This document shows positions 56,510 through 64,000 of a stretch of DNA of 64,000 bases, piece by piece. The notes beneath the pieces are model-generated. The model saw only the letters and a list, made by a program, of their open reading frames with translations. It was not told the DNA's origin and did no database searches. The position numbers were made by a program, and so were the translations under genes. Position 1 is the first letter of the stretch; each line of letters opens with the position of its first letter. The DNA comes from Areca catechu (taxonomy: Eukaryota > Streptophyta > Magnoliopsida > Arecales > Arecaceae), in NCBI GenBank assembly GCA_021397845.1, contig CM038046.1, forward strand, positions 63,010,021 through 63,074,020, in the 5' to 3' direction.

Positions 56510-57272
56510 CTAACCATCCAAATCCATCTCAAAGATCGCAAGCCATTAGAAAAAGAAGGCCTATGCCCCTGGCCCTCCTTCCAAACTAAGTACTTCAATG
56601 ATCTGATCAAAGTTTAGATCAGAAAGTATGGGGTATCTATTAATAGAAAAAGTGGTTAGGCTAGAGATATAGGGCCCATTCTAGTAAAGACGGGTGGATG
56701 GCCTATCACTAGCATGAGCTACTGAACACACATAGAACCAGGTCACCTTAAAATAGATGGGGCTGCTTCAAGAACATGATCAACCAATCAGGTGATATCA
56801 TGCTTACTATTCCAGAGATAATCAGTCACAATCTCCCAAGTGGGTACCATTAGAGGCCAACTAATATGCCTTAGGCATTAGCGAGACCTATCAATTGCTC
56901 TAGAGGCATTCAGTCACAATCCCCTAAGCAAGTACCAGTAGAGGACAACTCCTGTGCCCTAAGGTGTTAGTGAGCCCTACTGATCACTCCAAAGGCATTC
57001 AGTCATAATTGCTCGAGCAGGTACCAACAAAGGCCAACTCCTATGCCCTAAGGTATTAGCGAGCCCTGTCGATCGCTTCAAAGGCATTCAATTATGATCC
57101 GCCGAGTGAGTACCAGTAGAGGCCAACTCCATGCCCTAATCATTAGTGAGCCTTGTCGACCGCTCTAGAGGTGTTCAATCATGATCCCCGAGTGACTACC
57201 AATAGAGACCAACTCCTAGCCCTGAGGAATCAGCGAGCCCGTCTACTACTCCAGAGGCATTCAGTCACAATC
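56510..57272 (+). repeat. Tat-1 right LTR remnant with an 88-90 bp tandem array
   Basis: 56645-56840 aligns with 12832-13020, and five units of the same 88-90 base repeat follow (core GAGGCCAACTCCTATGCCC at 56857, 56944, 57034, 57123 and 57209) until Sire-H begins at 57273. Confidence 0.75.
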
Positions 57273-57396
57273 TGTTGACCCCTGGAATGATTTTAATGAT
57301 AACTAAACATTGGAGCATGCATCTGATTACTTACTCTCTTTCAAGTATTCTCAAAATTTTTGTAGGATGTTTTCATTGAACAACCTTCCTTCTTAC

Positions 57397-58717
57397 TGGT
57401 GTGGACACCAGAAGCTGAAAGAAACTTCACTCCAACAAGGTTAGCCTTATCCTAATTTGGATCGAAGATAATTAGGTTACCTTGTATCCTTTAGTTCAAA
57501 AATATTTTATTTTCAAGAGTCATTTCCTTTCCAAGAGTCCTGTAATTAATTTTGAGTTTCAAATCAAGAGTGTTTATTGAGTCTTGTAATTACTTTTAAA
57601 ATTTCATTTCCTGTAAGTCCATTTCAAGTTTTAAAGTCTAGGTCAGTCAAGTCAGTTCAGTTGAGTTAAGTCTAATTCAGTTGAGTTAAGTCTAATCAAG
57701 TCTTAAAGCCATGAAAGCCAGCAACAAGACTCAAATTCTAGACTCCAGAATTTGACCACATGAAGAAGAGAAGACACATCAACCAAGCAAGAGAAAAGGA
57801 CCATCAACTAGGACCACTGGGTGCCACATGTCATTCTTATCCAAGTAGAAGACCACCTCACCATGCCACGTCATCAGGTGCCACTTCACCAGCCAACTCA
57901 TCACCCTTTGGGCGCCAACAAGGGAGATTCAAATTCAAGGAGGTTGGCCACATCCCTCCAAGTCCTCCACCAAATCCTCCAACCCCCCCCACATCCCTCC
58001 AAACTCTCCACCAAATCCTCCAACCCCCCTTGTAATCCTCCTCGATTTGGGGAGTTTTTAAATTTCAAAAGCTAGCTTTGTGAGGCTATTAAAAGCCTTG
58101 GACGCCCATTGTAAAAGAGATTGATTTTGGAAATGAATGAAGTTTGAAATGAAGTTGTCTTGAGTTTTATGTGTGAAATTTTTCCTATCTTCTTCTTCCA
58201 CGCCCAAAGCCACTCTCTTCCCTAGCAATTCATCATCCAAGCTCAAGGCAAAGGCATTGGAGTCGGCCAGATCTTCTCAATTATCTTTTCTTTGTTCACA
58301 AGTTCTCCCATCCCTTCTTTATGTTTGCATCCTTCAACCTTAACTTTGATCTTCATTGCAGGGTCCTTCGAAGTCCTTGAGTTGTGAACAGGGTTCCCCT
58401 TGACAATGAACCAACAAGCTGAAGCCCAAGTCCAGGGTTCTGATCACTGTTATCCAAGTTCTCCAGTCCAGAGCATCGGTAGTTTCAAGGTATGAATCAA
58501 AAGAAGGTTGGAAAGCTCATCACGGTAAGTCCACAATCATTAGCCCCTATTATCTAGATCTTCTTCCTTCTTAATTTAGGATTGTGTCTAATCAAGTAAA
58601 AGTCCCTTTTCATGTAATCCTTAAGACTTATTATGATGAGTTACAATGCTAATGTAATTAGGTTTCATTGCTCTACAAACATTAATTAAATCACTAATCA
58701 TATGCAGTGCCGCATCA
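57397..58717 (+). repeat. Element I 5' LTR
   Basis: 1321 bases. It contains a two-copy 20-base repeat (CAGTTGAGTTAAGTCTAATT, 57656-57695) and two tandem copies of a C-rich 40-base unit (57950-58035). Proline-rich frames through it are an effect of this composition. The last 230 bases diverge much more from the 3' LTR than the first 1060. Confidence 0.9.
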
Positions 58718-58720
58718 AAT

Positions 58721-58732
58721 TGGTATCAGAGC
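58721..58732 (+). other. Element I primer-binding site
   Basis: TGGTATCAGAGC, exact initiator tRNA-Met complement, three bases after the LTR end. Confidence 0.95.
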
Positions 58733-59807
58733 ATGGTTGCATTAGGGTAGAATAGTTTTCTTTAAATCCAAGCAAGATCTAAAATTCATGCCTCCTGAGC
58801 GGGTGTACTCCAGTACACTGTCACGACCCATGGGAATAATGAGCCCCTGGCCGGACGTGAATTTTTTAGATTGAAGTTTGGGTAAGCCTTTGCACTTGTT
58901 TGATTAGGTTCTGTTTTCTGAAAATTTGCATATGTTTACTGTAATCCGTCTGCAGCTCCAAAGGCAAGTCACTAATTTTTTGTTGAAATATTTTTTTTCT
59001 TGTTCCTTTTTAAGTCAGTTATCATCATATTAAATTTCATCATCAGAAAAAAATTATAAAAAAAATAATGAAAATTTTTGCAGTTTGACACTATCATTAG
59101 GGTTCTGTTCTGTCCTATTTTATTTATCTTCATTTTAGGATCTGCTTAGAGTAGTACAGATTTTAGTTTTAAAATTTCTTTCATATACATTGAAACATAT
59201 AAGTAAGGAATCCTCTATGAATTTTTCAGAATTTTTGGACATTTTTTCATCATGTTTTCCACACCACTTTCAAACTGCAATACACTTCTACAGCACCTTT
59301 GCATTTCATTCATCTCATGAGAAATCAAATTAAGGGCATCAATTTGACATAGGGTCAGGGTTTCATCACCTGTCCCTAGCCCAAAAATCACTGACTAGCA
59401 TATCAATCCCAGCCCGTTAATTAAAATTGAGTAGAACGTTAATTGCCCTAGTGGGTTAGGGACACCAACAAGTTGGGTTCAGGTTAGGGTCAAGTTAACT
59501 GTGTCAGCTAATTGGTGTGTGCTTACTGGCTTGGTGTCTAGGATTGGTGCATCAGGGCTTGTGATTTGGTTCGCCTACCTGGCCAATCTCAGATTGGTGT
59601 CTAAGGTTGGCAATCAGGGACCTTCACTCCCCTCCACCTACCTGGCTAAGTCCCATAAGTACTACTAGCTAGTTGGTTCACTTAATTAGACCTCTAATTT
59701 GTGCTCTAGGTCTAGGAAACCTTAGCTCGAGCTTGAGTCTACTTGCATGCATGAAAACTAGATCAGGAGCCTCATATTCACCAGTCTAGACCCAGTCCAG
59801 TGTAGCC
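58733..59807 (+). other. Element I leader, non-coding
   Basis: About 1.1 kb between the primer-binding site and the first ORF, with no coding signal. T-rich in its first third. Confidence 0.6.
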
Positions 59808-60641
59808 ATGGACCCAAATCTTGAAACCATGCTGAAAGCCCTAAATGATCAAATGGCCCAATTGAACCAAATGCTGGCTAAACAATTTTCCTTAGACCAA
59901 CCAACTCCTACTATCCCATTAGCTCATATGAATGATAGGAGTAAGAACCCTGAAGTACAAGTTGAGTTCATTGATACTCAAGACTTAGGGTATCCTCAAA
60001 CTGAAGGGCTAGGGAAGGAAGAAGGCAAATTTGAACAACCTAGTAAATATGTGTATGAGATTGACATAAGTTTAATAGATGAATATGAAGGGGAAGACTG
60101 TGAAGAGAACAACTTTAGTACCTTATCTGAGGAAACCTTTGGTAAAGAAAAGATTATTGAGCCTAGTCCCGAAATATCAGAACAACCAAAATTTAGTGAG
60201 GACTTGGTTCCCATAAGACAATGCCCTCAGGAAGAACCCAATACTTTAGCTTCGACACAAGAACTCCTTCAGGTACCTGAGAAGAACCCAATCATTATTT
60301 TAGAACACTTTCCTGATGACCTTCAACTACCTAGAAGCATCCCGCCTGTAGATCAAAATTCTAATCTTAAGGTCATCATGAGTAGCCAAGGTATGTTTCA
60401 AGATTCCCCTAAATTACCCCAAGTCTCGGATTCCTATTTCCTGCCTTTCCCTGAGTCTTATCATAATTTTAGAGCCATTAAGTTTCATTTGGATGAGATT
60501 ACTAGGATGCATGAGCTTTTAAAGCCTATTCCTTTTGCTACCTACTTTTGGAAAACCTTATGGCATTTGCTAGGAACCCATGATAAATTCTCATGTGCAT
60601 ACCATACCAGGGTCAAACCTAGAGAGTCAATAATCTGTTAG
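59808..60641 (+). CDS. Element I 277-codon ORF: coiled-coil start, acidic linker, integrase piece
   Basis: The ORF is open from ATG 59808 (MDPNLETMLKALNDQMAQLN, a predicted coiled coil) to a stop at 60641. Residues 40-230 are acidic and Glu/Pro/Ser-rich (YEIDISLIDEYEGEDCEENN and similar) without a zinc knuckle or other domain I know. Residues about 245-268 (FWKTLWHLLGTHDKFSCAYH) match the chromovirus integrase core just before its PQTDGQTE motif, so the ORF end is a fusion made by deletion of the region from protease through the first half of integrase. The N-terminal part may be a divergent gag start. An intact frame of this length in a recent insertion hints at a propagated non-autonomous type, but chance survival is also possible. 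Confidence 0.55.
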   Translation: MDPNLETMLKALNDQMAQLNQMLAKQFSLDQPTPTIPLAHMNDRSKNPEVQVEFIDTQDLGYPQTEGLGKEEGKFEQPSKYVYEIDISLIDEYEGEDCEENNFSTLSEETFGKEKIIEPSPEISEQPKFSEDLVPIRQCPQEEPNTLASTQELLQVPEKNPIIILEHFPDDLQLPRSIPPVDQNSNLKVIMSSQGMFQDSPKLPQVSDSYFLPFPESYHNFRAIKFHLDEITRMHELLKPIPFATYFWKTLWHLLGTHDKFSCAYHTRVKPRESIIC

Positions 60642-60729
60642 GTTTAGGTCCTAGAAAGTCCAATAAAATTCCTCTCAATAAGGATGCCTAGTTCAGTCTT
60701 TATTTTGTAAGTGCTTGTGTAAATTTCTA

Positions 60730-61440
60730 AGTTTGCTGAATCTTTCGCACAGCATGTCACAAATTTGCATAAAGAAATCAGTAATAAGAAAAAACTGAGC
60801 AATGAAACTTACAAACACTTAGCTGACTCACATAAGAGGGCTAAAGAATTATGTGAAGGGGATTATGCGATGATTAGGCTCAACCCTGAATGGTTCCCCT
60901 CTGGAACCATAAAGAAGCTGCATGCCCGCGGAGCGAGACCTTTCAAGATCTTAAAGAAAATAGGGCCTAATGCATATGTTTTGGAACTTCCACCTGATAT
61001 GGGTATTAGTACAACCTTTAATGTTTCAGACCTAGTAGAATACAAAGAACCACTACTAATACCTAGTGAGCCTTTTTGGGCCAGAAACTTTCATTGAGAG
61101 TGAACATATTTTCGAGTGTCCACCACCAACCCTACCCGAGCGGAGAGAGAGGATTGAGAGAATCCTGGATGACAAGACCATTACTACCAGGAATAAGGAC
61201 TATCAGCGATACCTGGTTCAATGGCAAGGTCGACCTGAGTCAGACAACTCTTGGATTACTCGAGAGGACCTGCAAAGACTTAACCCAGACTTGTTCGAGC
61301 ATTACCAGGGCAAAACTGAACCATACTCGACTAGGTCGAGTTCTGCCCACCCCAGGAAAATTGGTGTGGACACCAGAAGCCGAAAGAAACTTCACTCCAA
61401 CAAGGTTAGCCTTATCCCAATTTGGATCGAAGATAATTAG
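60730..61440 (+). pseudogene. pol: Element I integrase C-terminus and chromodomain
   Basis: 60765-61097 (110 codons) gives the integrase C-terminal domain: LHKEISNKKKLSNETYKHLA, EGDYAMIRLNPEWFPSGTIK, KKLHARGARPFKILKKIGPN, STFNVSDLVEYK. A one-base shift near 61070 moves into 61066-61440, with PPPTLPERRERIERILDD and the chromodomain core YLVQWQGRPESDNSWITRED, then LNPDLFEHYQ. Chromodomains direct such elements to marked chromatin. The frame runs past 61362 into the 3' LTR before a stop at 61438-61440. The catalytic core is absent. Confidence 0.85.
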
Positions 61441-62683
61441 GTTACCTTGTATTTTTTAGTTCAAAAATATTTTATTTTCAAGAGTCATTTCCTTTTCAAG
61501 AGTCCTGTAATTAATTTTGAGTTTCAAATCAAGAGTGTTTATTGAGTCCTGTAATTACTTTTAAAATTTCATTTCCTGTAAGTCCATTTCAAGTTTTAAA
61601 GTCTAGGTCAGTCAAGTCAGTTCAGTTGAGTTAAGTCTAATTCAGTTGAGTTAAGTCTAATCAAGTCTTAAAGCCATGAAAGCCAGCAACAAGACTCAAA
61701 TTCTAGACTCCAGAATTTGACCACATGAAGAAGAGAAGACACATCAACCAAGCAAGAGAAAAGGACCATCAACTAGGACCACTTGGCGCCACATGTCATT
61801 CTTATCCAAGTAGAAGACCACCTCACCATGCCACGTCATCAGGTGCCACTTCACCAGCCACCTCACACCCTTTGGGCGCCAACAAGGGAGATTCAAATTC
61901 AAGGAGGTTGGCCACATCCCTCCAAGTCCTCCACCAAATCCTCCAACCCCCCCCACATCCCTCCAAACTCTCCACCAAATCCTCCAACCCCCCTTGTAAT
62001 CCTCCTCGATTTGGGGAGTTTTTAAATTTCAAAAGCTAGCTTTGTGAGGCTATTAAAAGCCTTGGACGCCCATTGTAAAAGAGATTGATTTTGGAAATGA
62101 ATGAAGTTTGAAATGAAGTTGTCTTGAGTTTTATGTGTGAGATTTTTCCTATCTTCTTCTTCCACGCCCAAAGCCACTCTCTTCCCTAGCAATTCATCAT
62201 CCAAGCTCAAGGCAAAGGCATTGGAGTCGGCCAGATCTTCTCAATTATCTTTTCTTTGTTCACAAGTTCTCCCATCCCTTCTTTATGTTTGCATCCTTCA
62301 ACCTTAACTTTGATCTTCATTGCAGGGTCCTTCGAAGTCCTTGAGTTGTGAACAGGGTTCCCCTTGACAATGAACCAACAAGCTGAAGCCCAAGTCCAGG
62401 GTTCTGATCACTGTTATCCAAGTTCTCCAGTCCAGAGCATCAGTAGTTTCAAGTTTTGAATCATAGGAAGGTTGGAAAACTCATCAAGGTAAGTCCTCAA
62501 TCATTAGCCCCTATTGTCTAGATCTTCTTCCTTCTTAGTTTTAGAGTTGTGTCTAATCATGTAATAGTCCCTTTTCATATAATCCTTAAATCTTATTAAG
62601 ATGAGTACAATGTTAAGTATAACTAGGTTTCATTGCTCTACAAACCCCATATTCAAAACATTAATCATATGCGTGCCGCATCA
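61362..62683 (+). repeat. Element I 3' LTR
   Basis: 1322 bases, TGGTGTGGACACC to GTGCCGCATCA. Preceded by a weak purine stretch (CCAGGAAAAT). It is near-identical to the 5' LTR up to about 62445, then clearly divergent. Confidence 0.9.
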
Positions 62684-62907
62684 CTTACAACATTATAGAA
62701 TGTTAAGTTAATTTTTGTTGAAATACTGTGTAAAGAAGAGCCGAAAGAAAAATCAATCATGTATTCATAAAAAAGGGCCACTTCTATGTAGTTTTCTAGT
62801 TTAATTTTCTCAAGATCAGTCTTTGAAGGAGTTAAAAAGTTTTTGAGCTATTTTGAAGTCTCTAAAAGAAGTCTGAAGAAGATTGAACAATTGAGAACCT
62901 AAGTTAC

Positions 62908-63290
62908 AAGAGCCGACTCAAGACTGGCGAGCCAACTCGAAGTTTAGCATGGCAAGAAGTATTATAGCTTGCAGATATTCGAGCCGACTCGAGTCAAAAG
63001 AGCCGACTCGGGTAGAGTTCAATTATGAAGTTCTAAGAATTTGAGCCAACTCGAGGGTATCCGAGCCAACTCATCCAGAGTGAAGTTTCCTTAGAATGAC
63101 AATGGAGCTGACTCAAGTACTGAAGAGCCGACTCTTCTAAAGTGCTGAAAATCTCAGTTCTGAAGAACCAGCCAAGCGAGCTGACTCGAAGCAGAAGAGT
63201 CAACTCGACCAGAGTGAAGTTTTGACCTTACTAAGAATCCAAGCCGACTCGAAGTATCCGAGCCGACTCAAGTGCCAGTTTCGGTTAGTA
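62908..63290 (+). promoter_or_regulatory. U3 cluster of GAGCCGACTCGA motifs (type B) in Sire-H
   Basis: More than a dozen GAGCCGACTC/GAGCCAACTC words occur within 380 bases upstream of the TATA-like box, as in the Sire-G LTRs on the opposite strand. Confidence 0.6.
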
Positions 63291-64000
63291 ATGGCTAGTT
63301 CCAAAACTCTTATTTTGAATCCAAAATAGTCTCCAACGGTCATATTTTGAATCCCAATGGTCTATAATGGCTATAACCACTTGAAATCAGTTGGAGGGAT
63401 AATTTATAAGTTCTTTGAACCACTTTTGGACAAGTTAATGAGAAGGGAATGAGAAATTAAAGAGCTTTCACTGAACATTCAAAAGAACTCATTAGAGGGC
63501 ATTCAAAGCAAGCACTCAAGACTTTACCAACTCTTATCAGAATCTTGAGGCATTCATTAAGGAAGTTAAGAAGCCTTGAATAGCATTCAAAGCACAATCA
63601 AGAGGGCTTCTCAAGTGCTGCAAATACAACCATCCGACAACTTCATTTTATCATATTGTTGCTTTATTTTTCTAACTCATCTTTTGAGTTGTTCCAAGTA
63701 TAGCATGGGCTATAACTTGGAGTTTGTTAGGTTATTGGTGAGCCTTAAAAACCAAGTGTAGTGGGTTGTTAGTGATCCTATTCAAAACTAACTTTGTATT
63801 GGGTTTTTGGTTAGCCCGGGATAAAACCAAGTTTGGGTTTTGGATTGTGAGCCCGTGAAAATAATCCAGCTGTATTCCGAGGGTGAATATAGTGGAAATC
63901 CCAAGTGGTATCTTGGATAGTGGATGTAGAAGCGAGGTTGCTCCGAACCATTATAAAATTTGTTGTGTTTGTAATTGTGTTTCCTGTTCTTACTTACTTC

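Larger units (their letters stand above)
12832..57272 (+). mobile_element. Tat-1, Tat-lineage Ty3/gypsy element expanded by nested insertions
   Basis: Gag, protease, RT, RNase H, a second RNase H, integrase, a tandem-repeat-rich 3' region and an antisense ORF follow each other in the right order on one strand once Copia-C, Sire-D, LTR F and Sire-G are removed. The same 190-base sequence plus an 88-90 bp tandem array occurs at both ends (12832-13820 and 56645-57272), as expected for two LTR copies. Its outer ends were themselves cut by Sirevirus sequence. Treating all parts as a single element is inference. Confidence 0.55.
57397..62683 (+). mobile_element. Element I, internally deleted chromodomain Ty3/gypsy element
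   Basis: LTRs at 57397-58717 and 61362-62683 (TGGTGTGG...CCGCATCA) flank a 2.6 kb interior. The target duplication CTTAC is perfect (57392-57396 and 62684-62688). The interior has a primer-binding site, an unusual 277-codon ORF and the integrase C-terminus with chromodomain. RT, RNase H and most of integrase are missing, so it must have moved with help or was deleted later. Chromodomain and tail resemble Galadriel-type chromoviruses, a tentative assignment. Confidence 0.9.
57273..64000 (+). repeat. Sire-H LTR, split by element I and cut by the window end
   Basis: TGTTGACCCCTGGAATG at 57273 matches the start of the Sire-G LTR (TGTTGACCCCATAAGTG on its strand). The LTR runs to 57396, is interrupted by element I, and resumes at 62689. 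After it come a type-B GAGCCGACTCGA cluster (62908-63290), a TTTATAAG TATA-like box near 63405, a hairpin array (63725-63875), and a CCGAACCATTATA block (63943-63955). The window ends inside the LTR. Confidence 0.85.

Noticed and set aside
57760..58075. Proline-rich ORFs in the element I 5' LTR (and 61725-62039 in the 3' LTR)
   Set aside because: They come from C-rich tandem units in the LTR and are repeated in both LTRs; no gene signal.

Overview
This window is plant nuclear DNA made almost entirely of nested, mostly broken LTR retrotransposons. I found no host gene, tRNA, rRNA or CRISPR array that I can support. The evidence for a plant is several Sirevirus-type Ty1/copia elements (a plant-only genus), a Tat-lineage Ty3/gypsy element with a second RNase H and an antisense ORF, a chromodomain Ty3/gypsy element, and primer-binding sites (PBS) matching initiator tRNA-Met (TGGTATCAGAGC). 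It looks like intergenic or pericentromeric DNA of a large, repeat-rich flowering plant genome. I cannot name the species.

Layout. Sire-A (+) fills 1-8968: gag, pol, an envelope-like ORF, repeated polypurine tracts and a 1.6 kb 3' LTR. It ends inside Sire-B (-), of which 8969-12212 keeps protease, gag, PBS and a cut LTR, with a second gag piece at 12213-12831. From 12832 to 57272 I read one old Tat-type Ty3/gypsy element (+), opened up by later insertions. It has an LTR with an 88-90 bp tandem repeat (12832-13968), gag-protease-RT-RNase H (16990-20270), integrase (32240-33450), 40-bp and 55-bp tandem arrays, an antisense ORF (about 54627 down to 52214), and the other LTR copy (56510-57272).

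Insertions in that element: Copia-C (-) at 13969-16880; Sire-D (+) at 20271-32239, which itself contains a 2.4 kb non-autonomous LTR element E (-) at 27912-30333; a probable solo LTR F at 34712-37053; Sire-G (-), complete at 39266-50498 with a perfect CACTA target duplication inside the 55-bp array; and an unclassified AT/GC segment at 54750-56510. From 57273 to the window end lies a Sire-H LTR (+), split by a recent chromodomain element I (57397-62683, target duplication CTTAC).

The most interesting signals are non-coding and recur across the independent Sirevirus copies. (1) The motif cluster of the LTR U3 region recurs inside each element just upstream of the envelope-like ORF; in Sire-G and Sire-D it is followed by a TATA-like box, which suggests an internal promoter. 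(2) The transcribed part of each LTR holds an array of short hairpins with a conserved GTGAGCC-like loop and compensating stem changes. (3) Several copies of GCTCTGATAC, the complement of the PBS, are scattered between the envelope-like ORF and the 3' LTR next to the repeated polypurine tracts. (4) The Tat element carries tandem arrays whose units are built around short palindromes. None of the coding regions is intact; all are described as pseudogenes.
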